Source: Nanobdellota archaeon (GTDB lineage: Archaea; Nanobdellota; Nanobdellia; Pacearchaeales; GW2011-AR1). From it: a stretch of DNA of 39,743 nt. The translations under genes and the position numbers were made by a program. Location: assembly GCA_030647125.1 (NCBI GenBank), contig JAUSKC010000016.1:1-39743 (forward strand), written 5' to 3'. A model generated the notes under the pieces. That model did not search any database, had not been told where the DNA came from, and saw only the letters and a program-made list of their open reading frames with translations. This document shows positions 1 through 7,226 of the stretch, one piece after another. Numbering within the stretch: the stretch's first letter is position 1; each line of letters begins with the position of its first letter.

Positions 1-199
1 GGGCGTTTACAGTAACCACCTCTGCTCGCGCGTTATTTGCTGTGTAATTTCCAGCGTATAATCCCATTGCGCCTGCAGCGAGAGTTGCGTAAAGCGCAGC
101 TTTAGCTACATATTTATTATCTGTTAATTTTTTTAGAAAACCTTCGCTATTCTTGCTGACATGTGTATCACTTACATAATCTGTAATTTCTTTAGACAT
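1..199 (-). CDS. N-terminal part of a secreted or anchored protein (runs off the window)
   Basis: An open frame on the minus strand starts with ATG at 199 and continues past base 1, giving 66 complete codons. The first 25 or so residues are polar (starting MSKEITDYVSD), then GFLKKL leads into a hydrophobic Ala-rich stretch (about residues 33-49, with AALYATLAAGAMGLYAG) ending near NARAEVV, which looks like a signal peptide with a possible cleavage site after ARA. The layout resembles the export signal of the beta-helix protein at 1728, so it may be another secreted repeat protein, but the mature domain lies outside the window. A TATA-like TATTTATAAA sits 22 bases before the start. Export is inference; the function is unknown. 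Confidence 0.7.
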   Translation of the reverse strand, partial: MSKEITDYVSDTHVSKNSEGFLKKLTDNKYVAKAALYATLAAGAMGLYAGNYTANNARAEVVTVNA

Positions 200-220
200 G
201 TAATTTTTTATGCCCTAAGG

Positions 221-230
221 TTTATAAATA
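221..230 (-). promoter_or_regulatory. TATA box of the partial secreted gene
   Basis: Read on the minus strand this is TATTTATAAA, close to the archaeal box A consensus, about 22 bases upstream of the ATG at 199. That spacing suits a leaderless or very short-leader transcript. Confidence 0.55.
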
Positions 231-356
231 TTTCTATTTATTAGTAACTTTTTAGGAGTTATGAAAGGATTTCACGATTGTTAATTTTAAAGCAAAAAGA
301 ATAAATTAACCTTTCTAAATTGCATTAAAATTTTAATTATTATGAAAAAGTTTAAA

Positions 357-372
357 TAAGTGAACTCACTTA
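357..372. promoter_or_regulatory. Perfect inverted repeat, probable autoregulatory operator of the first toxin-antitoxin pair
   Basis: TAAGTGA and TCACTTA are exact reverse complements separated by AC. The repeat overlaps the end of the TATA-like GTTTAAATA (350-358) and stops seven bases before the ATG at 380. A dimeric ribbon-helix-helix antitoxin bound here would block initiation, the usual arrangement for such modules. Binding is inferred; the symmetry is seen directly. Confidence 0.65.
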
Positions 373-379
373 ATCTCTT

Positions 380-610
380 ATGACAAATATAACCCTTTCA
401 ATTGATGACGAAGTTTACAAAAAAATGCGAAAGTATTCGGAGGTTAAATGGAGCGAGTTTGTTAGAAAATGTGTGCAAAAAAGAATTGAAGAGTTTGAAA
501 GCATAGAGAAAAGTCCAAATAAAGATAGTATCTTTACCATGTTTGCATCTGAGAATGTTTTAAAGAAAGATTGGGATAATGAATTAGATAGGCGGTGGGA
601 TAATGTTTAA
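380..610 (+). CDS. Ribbon-helix-helix antitoxin, partner of MazF-like toxin
   Basis: A 76-residue protein. Its N-terminal 40 residues have the beta-strand then two-helix pattern of MetJ/Arc (RHH) antitoxins: ITLSIDDEVYKKM, then WSEFVRKCVQKRIEEFE. This part would dimerise and bind DNA. The Trp/Asp-rich C-terminus (KDWDNELDRRWDNV) would wrap around the toxin. It overlaps the downstream MazF-like gene by 8 bases, so the two are translated together. The same WSE-[FV]-x-RK signature appears in the antitoxin at 27276-27494, so the two share a scaffold although their toxins belong to different families. Autoregulation through the repeat at 357-372 is likely. Confidence 0.8.
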   Translation: MTNITLSIDDEVYKKMRKYSEVKWSEFVRKCVQKRIEEFESIEKSPNKDSIFTMFASENVLKKDWDNELDRRWDNV

Positions 611-935
611 TCAGAGAGATATAGTTTTAATTCCTTTTCCTTATTCAGATTTGACTGGTTCTAAAAAAAGACCTGCGCTTATAATTTCAAATAAAAAACT
701 GAATAAAACTCAAGATAGAATTTGCTGTCTTGTTACAACAAATACTCATAAAGAGGATTTAGAAATTAAAGACAATTTTTTTGAAAAGGGAGATTTGCCA
801 TTCAAGAGTTTTGTAAGGCCCCATAGGATATTTACAATAAATGAAAAGATTATAGTAAAAAAGCTTTGCACTGTTAGCAATAGTTTTCATGAAAAGTTGA
901 TTGATAGCATAAATGAATATTTAAAAAAAGATTAG
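603..935 (+). CDS. mazF: MazF/PemK-family endoribonuclease toxin
   Basis: A 110-residue protein of usual MazF length. The N-terminus has the family pattern QRDIVLIPFPYSDLTGSKKR followed by PALIISN, where the strand, the conserved Arg-Pro and the following beta strand form the RNA-binding core; LVTTN and the hydrophobic C-terminal helix also fit. MazF enzymes cut single-stranded RNA at short sequences and are silenced by their antitoxin. It overlaps the RHH antitoxin gene by 8 bases and has no promoter of its own. The family call is confident; activity and cleavage specificity are not visible from sequence. Confidence 0.85.
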   Translation: MFNQRDIVLIPFPYSDLTGSKKRPALIISNKKLNKTQDRICCLVTTNTHKEDLEIKDNFFEKGDLPFKSFVRPHRIFTINEKIIVKKLCTVSNSFHEKLIDSINEYLKKD

Positions 936-1033
936 TTAACTGTTGAATGGAGATTAAAGAGTTGCATAAGATAAAATGGAAACAAAAAGGATAAATTAGC
1001 GGTTTTCCCTTTACCCCTTTTTTATGTTTAAAA

Positions 1034-1378
1034 CTAATTCAATCCCAAGCTAATCTTTATAGCTAAATCTACTTTATTCATAATTTCATTGTTAAGGATC
1101 CCTAATCTTCTTATTATCCTTCCTTTATCAATAGTTCTTATTTGATTTGTTAGTATAGTAGAGTCTTTTTTTAATTTTGAGTCTTGTTTTGAAATTATAA
1201 CACTTGTTAAATATTTTTTGTTTGGAATCTTTGAGGTTATAGGAACAACAATTGTTGTAGGACTATAATTGTTAAATATATTATTTTGAATTATTATAAC
1301 TGGGCGGATTCTACCCTGTTCAGCTCCTTTTGTTGGTTCTAAATTAGCTAAGAATAAATCCCCTCTTTTAATTATCAT
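1034..1378 (-). CDS. mazF: Second MazF/PemK-family toxin
   Basis: 114 residues starting with MIIKRGDLFLANLEPTKGAE, then GRIRPVIIIQN and TIVVPITSK, the core of the canonical MazF fold (Gly-Asp-[IL]-[FW] start, RPV-I strand, VPIT strand). It differs clearly from the toxin at 603: it keeps the GAEQGRIRPV loop of typical chromosomal MazF proteins, where the other has the shorter DLTGSKKRPA form. It lies downstream of, and overlaps by 11 bases, the antitoxin at 1368-1607. The two MazF genes end towards each other across about 100 bases. Confidence 0.87.
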   Translation of the reverse strand: MIIKRGDLFLANLEPTKGAEQGRIRPVIIIQNNIFNNYSPTTIVVPITSKIPNKKYLTSVIISKQDSKLKKDSTILTNQIRTIDKGRIIRRLGILNNEIMNKVDLAIKISLGLN

Positions 1379-1607
1379 CCCATTCCCAATCTAGGCTAAA
1401 GTCGGTTGGCTCCCATTCTTTTGTTATTCTTAAATTTTCTTCGGCCATTTCTATAGCCTCTTCTTTTAATAATTCATCTCTTCTTGTTTTGTTGTTATCA
1501 ACTATATCAATAAGCTTGACAATTACATCTTCATAGGTTTCTTTGTTACTTTTCATCTTTTCTAATCTTTTTTTTGCGTCTTCACTTATTTGAATTGTTG
1601 TTACCAT
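1368..1607 (-). CDS. Antitoxin of the second MazF pair
   Basis: 79 residues. The N-terminus MVTTIQISEDAKKRLEKMK resembles small archaeal antitoxins that begin with one DNA-binding beta strand and two helices (VapB/RHH-like), followed by a helical, acidic C-terminus (ETYEDVIVKLIDIVDNN, then EWEPTDFSLDWEWDDN) that would bind the toxin. It starts just downstream of a perfect 8-bp inverted repeat at 1610-1630 and overlaps the toxin by 11 bases. The antitoxin role comes from position, size and charge; the exact family is less certain. Confidence 0.75.
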   Translation of the reverse strand: MVTTIQISEDAKKRLEKMKSNKETYEDVIVKLIDIVDNNKTRRDELLKEEAIEMAEENLRITKEWEPTDFSLDWEWDDN

Positions 1608-1609
1608 CT

Positions 1610-1630
1610 AACTATAGAATTACTATAGTT
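1610..1630. promoter_or_regulatory. Perfect inverted repeat overlapping the promoter of the second MazF module
   Basis: AACTATAG and CTATAGTT are exact reverse complements separated by AATTA. On the minus strand the outer arm merges with the TATA-like CTTATAAAC (about 1627-1637), and the other arm ends three bases before the ATG at 1607. A repressor bound here would cover both the TATA box and the start site. Autoregulation by the antitoxin is inferred. Confidence 0.65.
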
Positions 1631-1699
1631 TATAAGTTTTGCTTGATTTTTTACCATCTTAAAATTAAGAAATATTTCATTTTGTTACTACCGCAAGGT

Positions 1700-1708
1700 T
1701 TATATAAA
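1700..1708 (+). promoter_or_regulatory. TATA box of the beta-helix gene
   Basis: TTATATAAA at 1700-1708 lies 20-28 bases before the ATG at 1728, the spacing expected for a leaderless archaeal transcript. The same intergenic stretch holds the divergent promoter of the MazF module. Confidence 0.6.
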
Positions 1709-1727
1709 TTGGGAAATTATGTAAATA

Positions 1728-3140
1728 ATGGGTAAGACAATAGAAGGTTTTCTAAAAGGAACGAGGAGATTTTTGACAGCGGGCGCCATGCTTGCTTACT
1801 CTTTGATGCCTTCGGAGACGTACGCGGATATTCATTTGACTCCGGGCGGAAGCCAAAATATTGCGCAAGCGGTTGCACAAGCGCAGCCAGGCGAAGCGAT
1901 TTATTTGAGCGATGGAACTTATAAAGCATCTGATGGAAATTTAAATGTTTCTTATTCTGGAAAGGACTTGACGATAACTGCTGAACAAGGAGCAAAGCCG
2001 GTTTGGGATTTGGAAAGCCAAGGGCGAGCTTTAATTTTCACAGGAGGACATACAAAAAATAATATAATAAAAGGAATAACTTTTAGAAATGGATTGGCGA
2101 CTTATGATGAGAGTTTGCATAATTATGACGGAACTCTTGGCGGCGGAACAATGATTTTTATTGGCGACTCCTCGAGAATAGAAGATTGTGATTTTGAAAA
2201 TAGTAACGCTGCGTTCAGCCCCTTTGGTATGAATTATGCGGATGGCGGAGCAATTGATGCAATTGCTGGAAGCAATATAGAAATTTTAAAATCAAGATTT
2301 ACAAATAACAAGACAAGCCATATTGGCGGAGCGGTTCATGTTGGTGCGGATCTTAATGTAAGAGTTGGAGATGGAGAAGATGATTGGGTGACTAAATTTA
2401 TCCCTTCAAGAGCTTTAATTTTAAATTGTAATTTTTATGATAACTTTTCTCCGGCGTGTCAAGGTGGGGGAGGTCCGGCATTTAATGGGAATAGCAAAGG
2501 AGTAGTGATGAATTGTTTAAGTAGAAATAATAGAGTAAATTATTATAGTTCTGGAGGTCTTGGTGGGGGAATAGAAGTAGTTAATTCTGGAGTTTTGATT
2601 GCTAATAATACTATTTATAATAATGATACTACAAATTATAATTCTAGCAATAATCCTTTAGGAGTTGGCGGAGGAATAAATTTAGGAGGGTATCCGTACC
2701 CTAAAATAATTAATTGTGTAGTTTTGGGTAATATTGCAAAACCTGGATCAAAAGAAATATCTTTTTTACAAGCAAAAAAGGATGATAATTTGGAAGCAAG
2801 TAATTCTTATTTGGGAGAAGTTCCAGATACTTTTAATTATTTTACTGGAAAAGATACAATTCAAATCGGACAAAATCCTGGTTTCGTTTCACCTAATCCG
2901 CAAAATGCAGAAGATTTTTCTTTGAGGGCAGACAGCTCTTGCGTCGATGCTGGAACTGATTTGACCCCTTACTTAAATGAATACTTTACTGCAGAAGAGT
3001 TAGCTGATCCAAAAATAATTTATTATTTAACTCATGATTTTGCAGGAAATCCAAGAGTTTTTGGAAGTAAGCCCGATATAGGCGCTTTTGAGTTTTACAG
3101 AAATGCTGCTAGTGATAGTTGGATGAATAAAGGGTTGTGA
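1728..3140 (+). CDS. Secreted right-handed beta-helix protein with C-terminal anchor-type domain
   Basis: 470 residues. An export signal (about residues 1-34) has a basic segment with a twin Arg (GTRRFLTAGA), a hydrophobic core and a likely cut after TYA; the Arg pair is not in a canonical Tat context. Next comes PGGSQNIAQAVAQAQPGEAI, the usual opening of pectate-lyase-like beta-helices, then Gly/Asn-rich rungs such as GGGTMIFIGDSSRIEDCDF and SGVLIANNTIYNN. The last 70 residues (SCVDAGTDLT, then DIGAFEF near the end) match the 'choice-of-anchor Q' tail seen on many secreted beta-helix proteins. It probably binds or cleaves polysaccharide outside the cell; no catalytic residues can be assigned. 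Its stop codon abuts the stop of hepT on the other strand with no gap. Confidence 0.8.
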   Translation: MGKTIEGFLKGTRRFLTAGAMLAYSLMPSETYADIHLTPGGSQNIAQAVAQAQPGEAIYLSDGTYKASDGNLNVSYSGKDLTITAEQGAKPVWDLESQGRALIFTGGHTKNNIIKGITFRNGLATYDESLHNYDGTLGGGTMIFIGDSSRIEDCDFENSNAAFSPFGMNYADGGAIDAIAGSNIEILKSRFTNNKTSHIGGAVHVGADLNVRVGDGEDDWVTKFIPSRALILNCNFYDNFSPACQGGGGPAFNGNSKGVVMNCLSRNNRVNYYSSGGLGGGIEVVNSGVLIANNTIYNNDTTNYNSSNNPLGVGGGINLGGYPYPKIINCVVLGNIAKPGSKEISFLQAKKDDNLEASNSYLGEVPDTFNYFTGKDTIQIGQNPGFVSPNPQNAEDFSLRADSSCVDAGTDLTPYLNEYFTAEELADPKIIYYLTHDFAGNPRVFGSKPDIGAFEFYRNAASDSWMNKGL

Positions 3141-3488
3141 TTATTTATCTAAATCTTCTTTTATATTTTGCATTTGCTTTTCTAAGATTGGAATATCTCT
3201 TTTTATTATTTCCCAGAGGAGAGTTATATCAATTCCAAAATAGTGATGAATCATCTTGTCTCTTGTTCCGACAATTTCCTTCCATTTGACTTCTTGATGC
3301 ATATCTTTTGTTTTGTTTGAGATATTTTTGCTTGCTTCTCCTATAATTTCTATTTCTCTTACAATAGCATTTTGCTTTAATCTGTTTGAAGATAGTTCTT
3401 CTTTAGAAAGATTAACAGAAAATTCTTTTATTGCATTTGTGCTATCTAATATATGTTTAACAAAAATTATATCCTCTTTTTCTGTCAT
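3141..3488 (-). CDS. hepT: HepT-family ribonuclease toxin (DUF86)
   Basis: A 115-residue all-helical protein with the HepT active-site motif R-x4-H-x-Y: R76, then HHYF at 81-84 within RDKMIHHYF. Other family signs are the helix with IEIIGEASKNIS and the KWKEIVGTRDKMIHHYF segment. HepT proteins are HEPN RNases whose active-site tyrosine is AMPylated by the partner MNT protein, which switches them off. The gene follows and overlaps (by 4 bases) the nucleotidyltransferase at 3485-3946, the usual order for this module. Confidence 0.88.
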   Translation of the reverse strand: MTEKEDIIFVKHILDSTNAIKEFSVNLSKEELSSNRLKQNAIVREIEIIGEASKNISNKTKDMHQEVKWKEIVGTRDKMIHHYFGIDITLLWEIIKRDIPILEKQMQNIKEDLDK

Positions 3489-3946
3489 ATTATTCTAATT
3501 TCTTGTTTTAATATCCTATCCCTTAAATAAGGGCTTATTCCTTTATAAGTCACCAAATCAACTTTTTTATTTAATTTTTCCGAGAGTTCAATTTGCAGTC
3601 CAGCAAATCCAAAACCCATTCCCTTTGGCAGTTCTATGAGTATATCAATATCACTGTTCTTTTTCTGCTCTCCTCGGGCGTAGCTTCCGAAAATTCCTGC
3701 CTTTTTTACTTTATTTTTCTTTAATATTCTTATTATTTTTGGCTTTATTTTGTCCAAAAATGACTCTCTTTTTTTGTTTTGGATAAGATTTTTATCAGCT
3801 TCCTGCTCTTTTTGAAAAAGTCTTTCTTTTGGGAGATTTAATCCCAAATATTTTCTTTTCTTAGATACTTTTTTCCCATTTCTTACAGAAATAACCCTGT
3901 AAAAATATTTCTTTCCATTTCTTTCTTTAATCTCAGTATATACCAT
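3485..3946 (-). CDS. mntA: MNT-type nucleotidyltransferase antitoxin with an extra N-terminal domain
   Basis: 153 residues, longer than the roughly 100 of a minimal MNT protein. The C-terminal half is a minimal Pol-beta nucleotidyltransferase: GS at 87-88 in GIFGSYARGE, ten residues, then D99-x-D101 in SDIDILIEL, and the third carboxylate D130 in KKVDLVTY. It would AMPylate and neutralise the HepT toxin encoded next to it. The first 40 residues (MVYTEIKERNGKKYFYRV, then KKVSKKRKYLG) are not part of that fold and resemble the N-terminus of the stalk protein at 17236. The ATG at 3946 lies directly behind the inverted repeat 3951-3966. Confidence 0.85.
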   Translation of the reverse strand: MVYTEIKERNGKKYFYRVISVRNGKKVSKKRKYLGLNLPKERLFQKEQEADKNLIQNKKRESFLDKIKPKIIRILKKNKVKKAGIFGSYARGEQKKNSDIDILIELPKGMGFGFAGLQIELSEKLNKKVDLVTYKGISPYLRDRILKQEIRII

Positions 3947-3950
3947 AAAG

Positions 3951-3966
3951 ATTGTACGGCTACAAT
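3951..3966. promoter_or_regulatory. Perfect inverted repeat, probable operator of the MNT-HepT module
   Basis: ATTGTA and TACAAT are exact reverse complements around CGGC. The repeat sits between the ATG at 3946 and a minus-strand TATA box, ATTTATAAATA, at about 3966-3976. The arrangement matches the operators at the other three toxin-antitoxin loci in the window. Confidence 0.6.
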
Positions 3967-4006
3967 ATTTATAAATCTTTTTATGTAGACGTACACTTTA
4001 AGTTAG

Positions 4007-4081
4007 ATGGGTCTTTTGGAAGATATTGGAGCTTTTGAGTTTTATAGAAATGATGCGGGTGATTGGGAAGGGTATGAATAA
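4007..4081 (+). pseudogene. Remnant tail of a second beta-helix ('anchor Q') gene
   Basis: The frame ATG to TAA encodes 24 residues, MGLLEDIGAFEFYRNDAG then DWEGYE, which align with the last 25 residues of the beta-helix protein (GSKPDIGAFEFYRNAASD, then SWMNKGL). Nothing before it continues the family, so this is the cut-off 3' end of a paralogue, not a gene. The copies differ at several bases, so this is not a fresh target-site duplication. The MNT-HepT cassette lies exactly between the two tails, which suggests it replaced most of a tandem paralogue. Confidence 0.7.
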
Positions 4082-4144
4082 AATTTTCATCTATTTATAA
4101 TCTTTAGTAATAATGTAACTCTATAATAATAACAAGTAGTAAGA

Positions 4145-4153
4145 TTTTTAAAC
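4145..4153 (+). promoter_or_regulatory. TATA box of the radical SAM/Nudix operon
   Basis: TTTTTAAAC lies 20-28 bases before the ATG at 4173. No other convincing promoter was seen before 9472, because the following genes overlap or lie within 11 bases of each other. No inverted repeat accompanies this promoter, unlike those of the toxin-antitoxin loci. Confidence 0.5.
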
Positions 4154-4172
4154 TTGGAAAGGATATGGACTT

Positions 4173-5507
4173 ATGACACTTCAACATACTGGGGAATACT
4201 TAGTGGGTGGAGAAATATTGAGTTTTACTCAACAAAGAATAGTATCCCCTTTGCAAAAAGATGAAGAAAAAAGAATAAAAAATCTTTCAAAAAAAGAACG
4301 CGCACTTCGTTTTAATGGATTTGTGATAACTGATAAACAGGGAGAGATAATCTTTGAAGATAGAAAAAGATATGCACAGCATTTTTTTCCATTATCTGTT
4401 ATAGATTATGTAAGGGCAATGTATAATTTTGAGAGACATAAAAGACCAATTCCAATTCTTTCTGTAGATAGCCATGATGTATTGCAGTGTGATTTTAAGT
4501 GCCAGGACTGTTTGTCTGCTCATGGAACAAATTTTCCTGTAAAGCAATTTTCAAAGGGCAATTTTAAGATGGACTTGAAAACATATAAACAGATGTTAAA
4601 AGCAATTGCAGACTATTCTGAAAAAAGGGGTTTTAAGGGAGTAAGATTTGAACAATCTGGAGAGGGTAATCCAGATTATTATAAGCACAGACAGGAGATT
4701 TTAAGATATGCTCGAGAATTAGAGATGCAAAGTGTTTATGTTAGTACTGGAAGTAAAATAGATGACTCTTTAAGAAATAGTTTAGTGGAAAATGCTTCAT
4801 TTATACGAATCAGTTTTCCGGGAATTGGAGAAGCATATAAGCATTATTCTGGGCAAAGTGAATTTACATTTACAGATGCGTTGGATGGAGTGAGTAGAAT
4901 TGTAAAAGAAAGAGATAAGCAAGGAAGAAAAAAAGATTTAATGATTGGCGCAAGAGTGGCACTACGTGCAGAACATAGTGATAATTATTTTAGTTTTGCT
5001 AATAAATTAAAGGATATTGGAATTGATTCTTTACAGATTGTAAAAATACTTGTACCAGAAGGTAAGAAACCTTCAGATTTTCCATTAAACTCTGGTGATG
5101 CTTATGATTTGGAAAAAACTGAAACTTTAGATGATGTTAATTTTAATGTGAGCATACCTCATGGATTAGATTCCATGGTATACTCAAGAGAAATAGAAAA
5201 TCGAGCCGAATTCCCAACCCAATGTTTTAGCGCAAGATTTCAACCAGTTTTAGCTGGAAGAAGTTTATTTGTGTGTACTATCAGTGATATAATGTATTCT
5301 CACAATTTAAGACTTGGCACTTTTGCAAATGAAGGGGGAGAATTAGAAAGATTTTTATCTTCTGAAAACATAGAGAGAGTTACAACAGGAATTCCTGCCC
5401 AATGTAAGAGCTGTTCAAATATTTATGACAACATGCTATTATTTTCACTGCAAAAGTTATTTAGAACAAATCCTCAAAAATTAAATTTTTATGAGATTAT
5501 AAAATGA
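4173..5507 (+). CDS. Radical SAM enzyme with C-terminal auxiliary-cluster cysteines
   Basis: 444 residues and the first gene of a seven-gene operon. C106-x3-C110-x2-C113 (in QCDFKCQDC) is the 4Fe-4S motif that binds S-adenosylmethionine and makes the 5'-deoxyadenosyl radical. About 100 residues precede it, and the barrel continues with GVRFEQSGEGNPDYY (the position of the GGEP-type motif) and YVSTGSK. The C-terminus carries C351-x16-C368 and C411-x2-C414, a Twitch/SPASM-like set that could hold a second cluster. The tail CKSCSNIYDNML is nearly repeated in the third protein of the operon (CLDCACIYENDML). The substrate is unknown. It overlaps the next gene by ATGA. Confidence 0.85.
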   Translation: MTLQHTGEYLVGGEILSFTQQRIVSPLQKDEEKRIKNLSKKERALRFNGFVITDKQGEIIFEDRKRYAQHFFPLSVIDYVRAMYNFERHKRPIPILSVDSHDVLQCDFKCQDCLSAHGTNFPVKQFSKGNFKMDLKTYKQMLKAIADYSEKRGFKGVRFEQSGEGNPDYYKHRQEILRYARELEMQSVYVSTGSKIDDSLRNSLVENASFIRISFPGIGEAYKHYSGQSEFTFTDALDGVSRIVKERDKQGRKKDLMIGARVALRAEHSDNYFSFANKLKDIGIDSLQIVKILVPEGKKPSDFPLNSGDAYDLEKTETLDDVNFNVSIPHGLDSMVYSREIENRAEFPTQCFSARFQPVLAGRSLFVCTISDIMYSHNLRLGTFANEGGELERFLSSENIERVTTGIPAQCKSCSNIYDNMLLFSLQKLFRTNPQKLNFYEIIK

Positions 5508-6292
5508 AAGAATATAAGTTCAATATAAGCATTACTGAAAAGTGCAATCTACGTTGCCCTCATTGTTATACCAGAAACAAAAAGGGTTCTTTAACCACTG
5601 GAGAAGTAGATACTATAATTGGTAATTTAGAAGATGGACTGACTAGGGTAAAAATAGAGGGGGGAGAACCTTATTCTGAAAGAGAACTTTTCTATTATAC
5701 TATTCAACAATTTAGAAGGAGATTTCCAAAAGCTGAAATAAGAGCAAATTCAAACGGGGTGGCTTTTTACAAAGATAGAAATACAATTATACAAGAGGCT
5801 GACAAACTTTATTCTTTAGGAGTTAAAAAATTGAGGATATCTTTAGATAAATTTCATGAAGATGGTGGAGCAGATCTTGAAAAAGTAGCTTCCATAAAAG
5901 ATATTTTGGAAGAGATAAATCACCCATTAGATGTAAAATATATGTCTTTAACGCAAGCCTTGGCGATAGGAACAGCAGAAGATTTACCTGAAGAACAAAA
6001 GGAAAGAAGAAATTGTATGAATCACCCAGGATGTTTAGATAATCCTTATTTTTTTACAGACATAAAAGGGAATTTATACACTTGTTGCTGGAGACTAATT
6101 CCCCCCATCGGAAATTTACTTCAATCAAGACTCGGAGATCTGTATGATAATATAAATGAAATGCAAAGAAAATTACTTTCTGGAGATGTGAGATTTTTAG
6201 CAACAGATTCTCATTTATTAAAAGTGGTTGAAGATTTAGGAGAATGTATACTTTGTAAGGAGGTCTTTAAAGATTGTCAAGAAAATGAATAG
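5504..6292 (+). CDS. Radical SAM/SPASM-like enzyme
   Basis: 262 residues. C14-x3-C18-x2-C21 in EKCNLRCPHC is a textbook radical SAM motif close to the N-terminus, followed by GGEP at 53-56 (SAM amino-group contact) and LRISLDKFHED at 110-120. The C-terminus carries C171, C177, C194, C195 and C248-x2-C251-x6-C258, which fit a SPASM-type auxiliary cluster domain. Such enzymes often modify peptides or other large substrates. The start overlaps the stop of the preceding gene (ATGA) and its end overlaps the third gene by 8 bases. It is compact for a SPASM protein. Substrate unknown. Confidence 0.85.
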   Translation: MKEYKFNISITEKCNLRCPHCYTRNKKGSLTTGEVDTIIGNLEDGLTRVKIEGGEPYSERELFYYTIQQFRRRFPKAEIRANSNGVAFYKDRNTIIQEADKLYSLGVKKLRISLDKFHEDGGADLEKVASIKDILEEINHPLDVKYMSLTQALAIGTAEDLPEEQKERRNCMNHPGCLDNPYFFTDIKGNLYTCCWRLIPPIGNLLQSRLGDLYDNINEMQRKLLSGDVRFLATDSHLLKVVEDLGECILCKEVFKDCQENE

Positions 6293-7226
6293 AAAACTCT
6301 TTTTTAAAACTCCTGAAGACAAGCTTAGAGTCTTTCAAAAACCAAGATTAATAATGTTTTCAGAAGGATCTGAAGTAGAAAGCTGGGCTAATACTCAACC
6401 CCTTTATTTTTACCCATTTAGTTGGCTAGATTATTTGGGTAAGGAAGGAATTAGAGAATTATACATTCAGGATGTTTCTTTAGGACTCGCTGAAAAAGAG
6501 ATTAATGCTCTAGAGGGTGGAAAAGTTCATTTTGAACATCCCAATGAGCTATTAATTAAACTTGCAAAAGAAAGAGGGCATAAGGTTTCTGTAATTTGCA
6601 ATATTGAAGACTTATTGCCCGAACAGATTGAGGGGCTATCAATTTCAGATTTTGTCAGAATAAGAGTTAATAAAAATTGTGATAATTTGTGTTCATTGTC
6701 TGGCTTGCCAAATGAGCATGTTCTATCTTGTATTAAAGCATATGTAGGAGAAGGCTGTAATTATGGGGCTCTTGCATTGCAAGCCAGAGAAATAGGATTT
6801 GATTTTTTTCATATTGCTAAGAGACTTGAAAATGGGCATGATTTACTTCAATTATCAGAAGAAGAAAAACAAAAAATAAGGGATTTGCAAAAACTTGAAA
6901 CTGAACAATTTAGAGTGGTAATTCCTTCATCATTAGAAGAAAGATTTGCAAAGAGATTTGTAATCACTCCAAGTTTAGGTAATGTCTCTTCATGTGATTT
7001 TTCAAAATATAGGTTAGTTTTAAATGGAGATAATCTTTATCCTTGTTATACTGAGCATATTTTAGCTTTACAGGGATTTAGAAAAGAAGATACTGTAAAG
7101 AATCCCAATCATTGTTTAGATTGTGCTTGTATTTATGAGAACGATATGTTGCATGATATAAAAACTACAATGAGAAGATATAAAAATCCTAGTTTTGCTT
7201 TAAAATATATAGAAAATGGAAAATAA
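6285..7226 (+). CDS. Radical-SAM-like paralogue lacking the SAM-cluster cysteines
   Basis: 313 residues. It keeps the C-terminal auxiliary-cluster pattern of the first gene, C237-x16-C254 and C277-x2-C280, and the same tail (IYENDML against IYDNML), but no CxxxCxxC occurs in the N-terminal 230 residues; the only nearby cysteines are C132 and C136 in NKNCDNLCSLSG, which lack the third. The region before the first auxiliary Cys (FRVVIPSSLEE) aligns with FNVSIPHGLDS of the first protein. I infer a paralogue that lost radical chemistry and serves as a partner, scaffold or substrate-binding subunit. It overlaps both neighbours (8 and 11 bases). Confidence 0.7.
   Translation: MNRKLFFKTPEDKLRVFQKPRLIMFSEGSEVESWANTQPLYFYPFSWLDYLGKEGIRELYIQDVSLGLAEKEINALEGGKVHFEHPNELLIKLAKERGHKVSVICNIEDLLPEQIEGLSISDFVRIRVNKNCDNLCSLSGLPNEHVLSCIKAYVGEGCNYGALALQAREIGFDFFHIAKRLENGHDLLQLSEEEKQKIRDLQKLETEQFRVVIPSSLEERFAKRFVITPSLGNVSSCDFSKYRLVLNGDNLYPCYTEHILALQGFRKEDTVKNPNHCLDCACIYENDMLHDIKTTMRRYKNPSFALKYIENGK

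Noticed and set aside
1728-1830. Tat signal peptide
   Set aside because: RRFL is present, but Phe directly follows the Arg pair, unlike RR-x-F-L; a Sec signal is equally likely.
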